A stretch of DNA of 13,559 nucleotides from Symbiobacteriaceae bacterium (GTDB lineage: Bacteria > Bacillota > JAAYKD01 > WRDA01), in assembly GCA_009783675.1 (NCBI GenBank), contig WRDA01000018.1, forward strand, positions 1 through 13,559. The letters are read 5' to 3'. A model generated the notes under the pieces. The model was given only the letters and a program-made list of their open reading frames with translations. It had not been told where the DNA came from and searched no databases. The position numbers and the translations under genes were made by a program. Positions 8,099 through 13,559 of the stretch are shown piece by piece (position 1 is the first letter of the stretch; every line of letters begins with the position of its first letter).

Positions 8099-8126
8099 TG
8101 ACAAAACCCGCCGTTAATCATATAAT
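8098..8126 (+). promoter_or_regulatory. Perfect consensus sigma-70/sigma-A promoter
   Basis: TTGACA at 8098-8103 and TATAAT at 8121-8126 are separated by exactly 17 bp, so both hexamers and the spacing match the consensus. Transcription would start near 8132-8136, where the first hairpin begins, about 95 nt before the abi start codon. A promoter this strong is more typical of a stable RNA than of a toxin-like protein gene. Confidence 0.8.
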
Positions 8127-8131
8127 TAGCT

Positions 8132-8210
8132 GCCAGAACTTGACTCGCTGAAAAGCAGGGTCATGGCGTAGCCTTTCTACTGACGTAAGTCATAGAAAGG
8201 CCTTTCTAGG
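8132..8210 (+). ncRNA. Candidate structured RNA leader / RNA antitoxin of the abi gene
   Basis: Hairpin 1: GCCA (8132-8135) pairs with TGGC (8164-8167), TGAC (8141-8144) with GTCA (8160-8163), and GCT (8147-8149) with AGC (8154-8156), closed by a GAAA tetraloop (8150-8153). Hairpin 2: GCCTTTCTA (8171-8179) pairs with TAGAAAGGC (8193-8201). After a one-base C bulge (8180), TGAC (8181-8184) pairs with GTCA (8189-8192) around a GTAA tetraloop. Both hairpins therefore share a UGAC/GUCA stem and a GNRA loop. A second CCTTTCTA follows at 8201-8208. The structures start almost exactly at the predicted transcription start. No terminator T tract follows, so the RNA could be a processed leader or a cis-acting element. 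Pairing is seen directly; function as an antitoxin is inferred from the HEPN gene downstream. Confidence 0.55.
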
Positions 8211-8221
8211 ATTAGAGGTGA
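8201..8221 (+). promoter_or_regulatory. abi ribosome binding site and possible sequestering helix
   Basis: GAGGTGA (8215-8221) is a seven-base match to the 16S anti-SD and lies 7 nt before the ATG at 8229. CCTTT (8201-8205), from the third repeat copy, could pair with AGAGG (8214-8218) across an 8-nt loop, including one G-U pair, and hide the SD. This is a weak helix that would need to be tested together with hairpin 2. Confidence 0.4.
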
Positions 8222-8228
8222 ATGAGAT

Positions 8229-9086
8229 ATGAAAACTAAACCTCCTACTACCTACACTGAGCAGCTTGAAATCCTAAAGATTCGGGGGTGCTTAGTTGAA
8301 GATGAACAGAAAGCACTTACTTTTCTTGCCCAACGAAATTACTATAGAGTAACCGCATATTTGCTACCATTTCGCGATTCTAGAACACATCTGTACGTGA
8401 ATAATATTTCTTTTAGTCGAGTCATTGCAATATATGAGTTCGATTGGCACCTAAGGCATCTGCTGCATCAATTCATTGAGGATGTCGAGATCAATCTGAG
8501 ATCGAGGATTGCATATTTCCATGCTCACAAATATGGACCATTGGGATATAGAGATCCTATGAATTTTGAACCCTCGTTCAATCATGTAGCTTTTATGGAT
8601 AGATGCAAGGAAGACATAAGACACCAAGAAAACACACCTTTTGTAAGGCATCATTTAAATAATTATGACGGGCAATTTCCACTTTGGGTAATAGTGGAGC
8701 TGATGTCACTCGGCACATTATCCTTGATGTATAAAAACCTTCGTCAGCAAGATAAACTTCTACTCAAACATGAACTAGGACTGATGGAGTTGGAGAGCTG
8801 GTTGGCATGTCTAGTGGATATGCGTAATTGCTGTGCTCACGGAGACCGCTTGTATTTTAGAAGGTTTAGTAAAGTTCCTGCTGTTTCGACAAGCATCGTT
8901 CTAAACAAACCCAATAGTCTTTTCACCCAGATCCTTGTTTTGAAGTGGCTTTATCCGGATAGAGATAGATGGAATAGTGAGTTTGTTACTCAATTGGATG
9001 ATTTGATCCGTAGTTACTCTAAATCGATTCTGCTCAGTCATAAGGGATTTCGTAACAGCTGGAGAAATGAGCTCACTTGGGTTTAG
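8229..9086 (+). CDS. Abi_2 family (AbiD/AbiF-type) HEPN abortive-infection protein
   Basis: The 285-residue product matches the Abi_2 family across its length. Visible family features are the N-terminal YTEQLEILKIRGCLVED (9-25), NYYRVTAYLLPFR (37-49), IAIYEFDWHLRHLL (66-79), IEDVEINLRSRIA (83-95), PLWVIVELMSLGTLSLMYKNL (151-171) and WLACLVDMRNCCAHGDRL (191-208). The last contains R199-N-x3-H204, the R-x4-H catalytic signature of HEPN ribonucleases. The length is normal. Members protect against phage by abortive infection, presumably through RNA cleavage, and AbiF-type proteins have been linked to RNA antitoxins and to the ancestry of Cas13. The start at 8229 is set by a GAGGTGA SD 7 nt upstream. 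The gene is preceded by a consensus promoter and structured leader. It has no co-directional partner gene and looks AT-richer by eye than its neighbours, fitting horizontal acquisition. Confidence 0.88.
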   Translation: MKTKPPTTYTEQLEILKIRGCLVEDEQKALTFLAQRNYYRVTAYLLPFRDSRTHLYVNNISFSRVIAIYEFDWHLRHLLHQFIEDVEINLRSRIAYFHAHKYGPLGYRDPMNFEPSFNHVAFMDRCKEDIRHQENTPFVRHHLNNYDGQFPLWVIVELMSLGTLSLMYKNLRQQDKLLLKHELGLMELESWLACLVDMRNCCAHGDRLYFRRFSKVPAVSTSIVLNKPNSLFTQILVLKWLYPDRDRWNSEFVTQLDDLIRSYSKSILLSHKGFRNSWRNELTWV

Positions 9087-9187
9087 CATCGTGAGCTATC
9101 GCTTTGACACACCCTGCTTTCTTTTTGAGATACAGGTTGCAAACGAGAGGAATACCTACCGAGATATTGTTGATACTTAACTTCACC

Positions 9188-10342
9188 TCATCTAAGCTCG
9201 ATGGTCTTTACCCCGTATTGGATAATGCCCTGACGGTCCCAGACTGCCAGGCGCACTTGGCGGGGCAGAATCGGCATGGCGGGGATAGCATTTCTCTGCC
9301 TGAAGGGTACGCGTTTCCCGCTGAGATCATTGAATCCTCCCTGGATGCGCCAACTCAGAGCCTTTGAGGGTAGGGGAAGGTCTCGCTCATCGAGGATCTC
9401 AAACCACACTCCGCCTGTGGTGGCATAGACTTCTTCATCGGTGACAGTATAATCGACCAGGACATAGGTCGCCATCGCTGTTCCTGTCAACTGCAGCTTG
9501 TCGACCCTTATACCGCATTCCGGGAAGTCAATGGCAGCCGTGCTGGAGATACTGCTGATGTTGCCTGAGTTGAGAAGAGTAAGATACAGACCTGAAGAGG
9601 ACACAGGCAACCAAAACCTGCCATCCAAACCCTCTGCGCTTACCACATGAGTACAGAAAACCTGTAGATCTATACTTTGGATATCAGATCGCAGGTATCT
9701 GTCTTCATATCCGCTATTAAAGATAAAGACCAGGGTTCCATCATCTTCGACTATGTAATCATGCATATGACCCCAGAGATCTCTATTGAAGCAGTTGACT
9801 ACCAGATAGATGGTTTCTATACCCTGCTCTACCGCTTCGTCGCACATAGCCATCTCTTCGTCAGTCAGAGCCACATTGACTTTGATTAAGCCGTTAGGAG
9901 CTGAGGGATCATCATTTCCATGCAGACCTTTCAACTGGTATTTTTCATCTGTGGGAGTAGCAGTGATTACTACATATACATGCTGACCATCGAATACCGC
10001 TTCTCTGGCAGTAAAGACTGCATAAGGCGTTTCCACACGGGAATGATACTTCCATGTAACATTCTGAACGATCTCTTCGGCGTAGGGCAGGGTCTGCACA
10101 CCAAAACCTCTGCTGTGTATGAAGTCCATGACGCCCCACTGGTTGTAGTAGGCCACGGCGGAGATGGTCAGGGTCAGGAACAGGAGCATGGCAACGGTGG
10201 CATAGGCTATGCGGAATGGTTGGCGACCGTATTGTCTTACATTGGAGTCTGCAGCCAACTCCCTCAGGATTTTGCTTATGTTTTCCTCGAAAGAGCTGTC
10301 AGCCTGGTTAAAGACTCGTTTCAAATCCGGGAGAGTTTGCAT
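9188..10342 (-). CDS. Single-pass membrane protein, likely anti-sigma factor (DUF4179-like)
   Basis: The 384-residue product has a cytoplasmic-looking N-terminus of about 44 residues, one hydrophobic segment at about 45-66 (IAYATVAMLLFLTLTISAVAYY), and a large extracytoplasmic beta-rich region. This is the layout of ECF-linked anti-sigma proteins of the DUF4179 type found in Firmicutes. No zinc HxxxCxxC anti-sigma motif is visible in the N-terminus. The start codon overlaps the stop of the ECF sigma gene as TAATG, with AGAAGG immediately upstream, so the two are translationally coupled. That coupling is the main evidence for its role: it should hold the sigma factor at the membrane and release it on an envelope signal. 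With the sigma gene frameshifted, this protein may currently have no partner. The membrane topology is clear; the family name is less certain. Confidence 0.72.
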   Translation of the reverse strand: MQTLPDLKRVFNQADSSFEENISKILRELAADSNVRQYGRQPFRIAYATVAMLLFLTLTISAVAYYNQWGVMDFIHSRGFGVQTLPYAEEIVQNVTWKYHSRVETPYAVFTAREAVFDGQHVYVVITATPTDEKYQLKGLHGNDDPSAPNGLIKVNVALTDEEMAMCDEAVEQGIETIYLVVNCFNRDLWGHMHDYIVEDDGTLVFIFNSGYEDRYLRSDIQSIDLQVFCTHVVSAEGLDGRFWLPVSSSGLYLTLLNSGNISSISSTAAIDFPECGIRVDKLQLTGTAMATYVLVDYTVTDEEVYATTGGVWFEILDERDLPLPSKALSWRIQGGFNDLSGKRVPFRQRNAIPAMPILPRQVRLAVWDRQGIIQYGVKTIELR

Positions 10343-10811
10343 TATCCTTCTACCTCCTCATGCAATAAGCTTGCCAGTTCCTTCCTGCCTCGCATCAATC
10401 TCGTCTTGACGGTTCCGGCTGGGATAAACAGGATTCTGGCGATTTCGTTTACAGAATAGTCTTCAATGTAGTGCAGCACTAATGGAATGCGCAGGGTTTC
10501 GTCCAGTGCCAGCAAGGCGTTATGTAGATCGATAAAACTGTCTGCGGGAGCTGATCGCTCAGGCAGTGCGGTGACAAGGCCTTCACGCTTTTGTCGTTTT
10601 AGGATGTTGTGGCATTCGTTGATCAGGATGCGAATGACCCAGGTCTGCATGTAACGTTCCTCGCGGAGCTGGTCTCGTTTATGCCATGCTTTGTAGATGC
10701 ACTCCTGACAGCCTCTTCTCTGTCGCTTCCCTGGAGTAGGTAAGAGCAGCTGACTCGGTAGAGGGTCTGGGTCATCGCCAGTATGCGACTGGCAAACTCT
10801 TCAGAAGTCAA
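10342..10811 (-). pseudogene. ECF sigma-70 factor broken by a single-base frameshift
   Basis: Two overlapping frames together give one normal ECF sigma factor of about 156 residues. Region 2 is in the first frame (EEFASRILAMTQTLYRVSC, then YLLQGSDREEAV). It should continue as QECIYKAWHKRDQL, which is found only in the other frame, leading straight into MQTWVIRILINECHNILKR and region 4 (LDETLRIPLVLHYIEDYS, NEIARILFIPAGTVKTRLMR). The shift lies near 10703-10711, where GCTGTCAGGAG would need one more base (GTC-CAG or GTN-CAG) to stay in frame. The site is not a homopolymer. I favour a TTG start at 10811, 7 nt after GGAGG; a GTG at 10817 is too close to the SD. The product would bind RNA polymerase and redirect it to stress promoters. 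No other disabling change is seen, so the mutation is either recent or a sequencing/assembly error. Confidence 0.85.
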
Positions 10812-10846
10812 ACCCACTCCCTCCTGTCATCGTATGCTTTCACTTA

Positions 10847-10876
10847 TTAGACTGTTCTGAAGGTGAAACGGTTCAC
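10847..10876 (-). promoter_or_regulatory. Possible ECF-type autoregulatory promoter with overlapping palindrome
   Basis: On the minus strand TGAACC (10875-10870) is followed after 17 nt by GTCTAA (10852-10847), resembling the TGAAC / CGTC-like elements of ECF sigma promoters. It lies about 36 nt upstream of the proposed sigma start. The -35 falls inside GTGAAACGGTTCAC (10863-10876), a palindrome with only two mismatched positions, GTGAA and TTCAC being perfect arms. The site fits autoregulation, but ECF motifs are short and chance is possible. Confidence 0.4.
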
Positions 10877-11044
10877 AGTATGCAAGCTAAATATACAACC
10901 CGTAAATCGCAAGGAAATACAGGTTTATGCTCTAACCATCATCAAATGGAAGCAGACAAAAAGAAGGATATTAAGGTGCAGTGTCGAAAGACCTAGAACA
11001 ATGATGCGCTAGAGCTCGCAGTCTTTCTCTGCCAGGTGTTTATG

Positions 11045-11054
11045 GAGTATACTC
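11045..11054 (+). promoter_or_regulatory. GAGTATACTC palindrome / possible -10 of the transporter operon
   Basis: This is a perfect 10-bp palindrome that contains TATACT (11048-11053), a good -10 hexamer. No convincing -35 stands 16-18 bp upstream. If used, transcription would begin near 11060, right at the SD of the first permease. It could equally be an operator half-site or coincidence. Confidence 0.25.
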
Positions 11055-11060
11055 TCCGAA

Positions 11061-11082
11061 GGAGGGAAGGCTTTACGAAGCC
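11061..11082 (+). promoter_or_regulatory. Shine-Dalgarno plus hairpin spacer before the permease start
   Basis: GGAGGGAA (11061-11068) is a strong SD, but the best ATG (11089) is over 20 nt away. GGCTT (11069-11073) and AAGCC (11078-11082) form a perfect 5-bp hairpin with a UACG (UNCG-type) tetraloop filling the gap. If the hairpin folds, the GGAGG-to-ATG spacing becomes about 9 nt, which is ideal. Confidence 0.55.
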
Positions 11083-11088
11083 GTGCAT

Positions 11089-12033
11089 ATGATGCGTTAC
11101 ACCCTGAGGCGCTTGCTTCAATCGGCAGTAACTGTTCTGGTCGTCGTGACTACAGTCTTCTGCATGATGCGTCTCATGCCTCTGGAAGGCTATATCGGCG
11201 AAAGCTGGGACAAGTTGGATGCCACGCAAAGGGAAAACAGACTGCGCAGCCTGGGTGTCCTCGATCCCCTGCATATCCAGCTTGGGCGTTTCTACAGCCA
11301 GATCTTTCGGGGTGATTTGGGAGTATCTACCCGTTATCGCATGAATATTCCCATCACGGAGATTATCGCTCCGCGTATTCCTTACTCCATGCAGTTCGGT
11401 TTGGCCGCCTTGTTCTTTTCCATTACCATCGGCTGCACCCTTGGTCTGCTGATGGCGCGGCGACCCGATGGGCTCATGGATCGTTTCGGCACGGTCTACA
11501 TCACCCTGATGCAATCGGTGCCTTTGTTGGTCTATGTCCTGATCATTCAGCTCTATGGCAGCCAATGGCTGCGCATACCCATTTTATATCGTGAGGATCG
11601 TCCCGAAACCTGGATTTTACCCATCGTAGTCGGCTCCATAGGCGGCATCGCGGGCTATGCTGTCTGGATGCGACGCTACATGGTGGATGAACTGAACAAG
11701 GATTATATCAAGTTGGCCCGAGCTAAAGGTTTGTCCAGTTATGCCATTATGATCAAGCATGTCCTGCGCAATGCCTTCGTTCCCATCGCCGCCTATCTGC
11801 CAGCTTCCATCCTCTTTACCATTGGTGGTTCTCTGATTATCGAAGCCAGCTTCTCCATTCCAGGCATGGGTGGGTTGCTGGTTGCTGTGATTCAGAGGCA
11901 GGATAACCCCACGGTGCAAGCTCTGATCCTGGTATTCTCCACCATCGGTGTAATCGGGCTTTTCCTGGGAGACCTGCTGATGGGCTACCTGGATCCTCGC
12001 ATTAAACTGGCACGAAGCGGAGGGTCGCGCTAA
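11089..12033 (+). CDS. Peptide-type ABC transporter permease (DppB/OppB family)
   Basis: The 314-residue product is an inner-membrane permease of the dipeptide/oligopeptide/nickel class. It begins MMRYTLRRLLQSAVTVLVVV, a typical DppB/OppB N-terminus with the first membrane helix. A periplasmic loop with LGVLDPLHIQLGRFYSQIFRGDLG, familiar in this family, follows. Five more hydrophobic segments come after it, with the EAA-like coupling loop DYIKLARAKGLSS (205-217) and a following RNAFVPIAAYLP. The C-terminus GYLDPRIKLA is also typical. I chose ATG 11089 over the longer GTG 11083 because of the hairpin-spaced SD. The next permease gene overlaps it by 1 nt. Substrate (peptide, nickel or sugar-peptide) cannot be told from the permease alone. 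Confidence 0.92.
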   Translation: MMRYTLRRLLQSAVTVLVVVTTVFCMMRLMPLEGYIGESWDKLDATQRENRLRSLGVLDPLHIQLGRFYSQIFRGDLGVSTRYRMNIPITEIIAPRIPYSMQFGLAALFFSITIGCTLGLLMARRPDGLMDRFGTVYITLMQSVPLLVYVLIIQLYGSQWLRIPILYREDRPETWILPIVVGSIGGIAGYAVWMRRYMVDELNKDYIKLARAKGLSSYAIMIKHVLRNAFVPIAAYLPASILFTIGGSLIIEASFSIPGMGGLLVAVIQRQDNPTVQALILVFSTIGVIGLFLGDLLMGYLDPRIKLARSGGSR

Positions 12034-13004
12034 TGGATGATTCGACAGTTTTGAGTCTAAATCCTGTTGCTGACGATCAGGACAGCCTCTTCGTTCTCGC
12101 AGAATTCAGCGACCAACAGGCGGAGAAGACTGGATACTCCAATTATTCCTATTGGGGTTCGACCCTGACCATGTTCCTGCGTAATAAGCTGGCGGTGACG
12201 ATTCTGATCATCCTCTGCGCCATCCTGGTCTTTACCTTCATTCAACCTTTTCTACCTAATCAGTTCGACCCGGTGAAGATCTACTTCAACGAAAATGGTC
12301 GTTTCCTGCGCAATGTGCAACCCAACTCGGTGCATTGGTTTGGGACCAATCCTATTGGTCAGGATCTCTGGGCCAGGATTTGGAGTGGCACCAGGACTTC
12401 GCTGCTCATCGCCCTCTTCGTCGCTACCTGGGATTTGGTCATCGGCATCATCTTCGGTTCTGTCTGGGGTTATGTCAGGGAAGCTGACGCAGTTTGCGAG
12501 GCCATCTATAACGTCATCACCAATATTCCGGCCACGATCATTCACGTTCTGATGGCTTATATTCTGCGACCAGGGCTGCGCACTATGGTCATATCCTTCT
12601 GTATCACCGGATGGTTACCTACAGCTCGTTATGTACGCAATCAGATCATGATCATCCGAGACAGGGAGTATAATCTGGCCTCCCGTTGTCTGGGAACTCC
12701 CACCGGGCGGCTGATCTCCCGGAACATGCTTCCTTATCTGGTTTCGGTGCTTACCCTCAGGTTTGCCATGTCTATTCCTGCCACTATCACCTCCGAGCTT
12801 ACTCTTACCTATATTGGGCTGGGTTTGCCGGTAAGTATTCCCTCCCTGGGTAATCTTATCGGTGAGGGGCGCGCAGTGATGATGGACCCGGCAGCACGCT
12901 ATCAGCTCTTCTTCCCCTGTATCGTAGTCAGTGTCATTGCCATCTCTTTTTATCTGGTTGGTAATGCCTTCTCCGATGCTGCCGATCCGCGCAATCATGT
13001 CTAG
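12033..13004 (+). CDS. Peptide-type ABC transporter permease (DppC/OppC family)
   Basis: The 323-residue product is the second permease of the transporter. It has an acidic cytoplasmic N-terminus of about 50 residues, the OppC-type first helix (KLAVTILIILCAILVFTFI), and the family motif HWFGTNPIGQDLWARIWSGTR. Further helices and a coupling loop REYNLASRCLGTPTGRLISR (211-230) follow. The EAA loop is atypical: LASRCLG stands where family members usually have an Ala-Ala-Arg-x-Leu-Gly pattern. The C-terminal AFSDAADPRNHV is characteristic, as most members end near a DALDPRLR-like motif. Its ATG overlaps the stop of the first permease as TAATG, with GGAGGG 8 nt upstream, so translation is coupled. 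It would pair with the upstream permease to form the membrane channel. Confidence 0.93.
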   Translation: MDDSTVLSLNPVADDQDSLFVLAEFSDQQAEKTGYSNYSYWGSTLTMFLRNKLAVTILIILCAILVFTFIQPFLPNQFDPVKIYFNENGRFLRNVQPNSVHWFGTNPIGQDLWARIWSGTRTSLLIALFVATWDLVIGIIFGSVWGYVREADAVCEAIYNVITNIPATIIHVLMAYILRPGLRTMVISFCITGWLPTARYVRNQIMIIRDREYNLASRCLGTPTGRLISRNMLPYLVSVLTLRFAMSIPATITSELTLTYIGLGLPVSIPSLGNLIGEGRAVMMDPAARYQLFFPCIVVSVIAISFYLVGNAFSDAADPRNHV

Positions 13005-13017
13005 GAGGTAGCGCAGC

Positions 13018-13559
13018 ATGGAGGAAATACTCAGGATAGAAGATCTGGTGGTTAAGTTCTCCCTGCGGGGTCGAGTACTAACGGCTATCCGCGGCGCATC
13101 TCTCAGTCTGCAGCAAGGGGAGACTCTAGCTATCGTCGGTGAATCCGGATCCGGAAAATCGGTTTTTTGCAAGAGCTTCATCGGCATGCTGGATAACAAC
13201 GGCTGGGTGGATTCCGGATCGATTCACTTTGAGGGCAAGGATATCGCCAGGTATAAGACCGAACATCAGTGGCTGACTATACGCGGTAAGAAGATCGCCA
13301 TGGTCTTTCAGGACCCTATGACGGCCTTAAATCCTCTACGAACCATCGGTCTGCAGATTCAGGAAGTCATCGAGCTTCATCAGGGTCTCAGCGGCGGGGA
13401 AGCTCGCAGCAAGGTCTACGAGATACTCAACGATGTTGGCATCCCCGAAGTGGAGATGCGTTATCGTCAGTTTCCGCATGAGTTCTCCGGTGGTATGAGA
13501 CAGAGGGTGGTCATCGCCATCGCTATGGCTTGCAACGCCAGGATTCTGGTATGTGATGA
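13018..13559 (+). CDS. Peptide ABC transporter ATPase (DppD/OppD family), 3' end cut by window edge
   Basis: The first 180 codons of an ATP-binding subunit are present. Walker A is GESGSGKS (41-48), the Q-loop VFQDPMTALNP (96-106) is the form typical of peptide-transporter ATPases, and the signature is FSGGMRQR (156-163). Walker B ILVCD (176-180) is cut just before its catalytic Glu. The start is supported by AGGAGGT 8 nt upstream, which overlaps the stop of the second permease. The protein powers uptake through the two upstream permeases and normally pairs with a DppF/OppF ATPase. That gene, the substrate-binding protein and the C-terminal oligopeptide-transporter region probably lie to the right of the window. 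Confidence 0.95.
   Translation, partial: MEEILRIEDLVVKFSLRGRVLTAIRGASLSLQQGETLAIVGESGSGKSVFCKSFIGMLDNNGWVDSGSIHFEGKDIARYKTEHQWLTIRGKKIAMVFQDPMTALNPLRTIGLQIQEVIELHQGLSGGEARSKVYEILNDVGIPEVEMRYRQFPHEFSGGMRQRVVIAIAMACNARILVCD

Larger units (their letters stand above)
7812..8228. other. 417-nt intergenic region between divergent macroglobulin and abi genes
   Basis: There is no credible protein gene here. The left part (7812-7900) is AT-rich and should hold the minus-strand promoter of the macroglobulin operon, though I see no clear -35/-10 pair. The middle (7914-7972) has nested inverted repeats. From 7984 to 8098 the motif TTCCC recurs five times in one orientation (7984, 8010, 8049, 8070, 8082). 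The right part has a perfect consensus promoter (8098-8126), two strong hairpins (8132-8201) and the SD of the abi gene. This is unusually information-rich for a plain intergenic gap. Confidence 0.7.

Noticed and set aside
7909..8121. 70-residue minus-strand open frame in the intergenic region
   Set aside because: It has no SD before its ATG, runs through the repeats and the promoter -10, and has no protein-like features.
9087..9187. Terminator between the abi gene and the anti-sigma-like gene
   Set aside because: No stable stem with a T tract was found on either strand in this convergent gap.
10623..10817. Separate small protein upstream of the sigma C-terminal half
   Set aside because: Its first part is ECF region 2, and its tail is out-of-frame noise after the frameshift. 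It is treated as part of one broken sigma gene.
10993..11565. 190-residue minus-strand frame opposite the first permease
   Set aside because: It is antisense to the permease. Its His/Gln/Asp-rich composition is the usual reverse-strand shadow of a membrane protein.
12615..13199. 194-residue minus-strand frame across the permease/ATPase junction
   Set aside because: It spans two genuine genes on the other strand, and its low-complexity polar composition marks it as a shadow.

Overview
The window comes from a bacterial chromosome of roughly balanced base composition. It has dense genes, strong Shine-Dalgarno (SD) sequences and TAATG start/stop overlaps. An ECF sigma/anti-sigma pair, a binding-protein-type peptide ABC transporter and the style of the start sites suggest a Firmicutes-like (Clostridia-related) organism. 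No rRNA or marker gene is present, so this assignment is weak.

Layout. At the left edge, on the minus strand, a PPC/DUF296-domain protein (844-383) is followed after 17 nt by a small two-helix membrane protein cut by the window edge (366-1). A terminator-like hairpin on the opposite strand lies inside that partial gene. A divergent orphan membrane-anchored protein (951-1751, plus) follows. Next is a minus-strand two-gene operon: a 1659-residue alpha-2-macroglobulin-family lipoprotein (7811-2832), then after 1 nt a secreted Memo-like protein (2830-1883). The macroglobulin lacks the thioester Cys and the Memo-like protein lacks the family's C-terminal Cys.

The 417-nt gap 7812-8228 is the most interesting non-coding stretch. 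It carries repeated TTCCC/TTCCCAGC elements, a perfect consensus promoter (TTGACA-N17-TATAAT), and two consecutive strong RNA hairpins with GNRA tetraloops. It ends in a good SD in front of an Abi_2 (AbiD/AbiF-type) HEPN protein (8229-9086). The arrangement of promoter, compact structured RNA and HEPN toxin-like protein is what one expects of an RNA-controlled abortive-infection or toxin-antitoxin unit. It is my main candidate for an undescribed system. The abi gene and the orphan at 951-1751 look AT-richer than their neighbours, which would fit acquisition.

After the abi gene comes a minus-strand pair: an ECF sigma factor (10811-10342) whose frame is broken by one missing base, overlapped at TAATG by a single-pass membrane protein that is its likely anti-sigma factor (10342-9188). 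A possible ECF-type promoter overlaps a near-perfect palindrome upstream of the sigma gene. The right end is a plus-strand transporter operon: DppB/OppB-type permease (11089-12033), DppC/OppC-type permease (overlapping by 1 nt, 12033-13004) and a DppD/OppD-type ATPase (13018 to the edge). The second ATPase and the binding protein presumably lie beyond the window. The first permease has an unusual start region, with a short hairpin placed exactly between the SD and the start codon.
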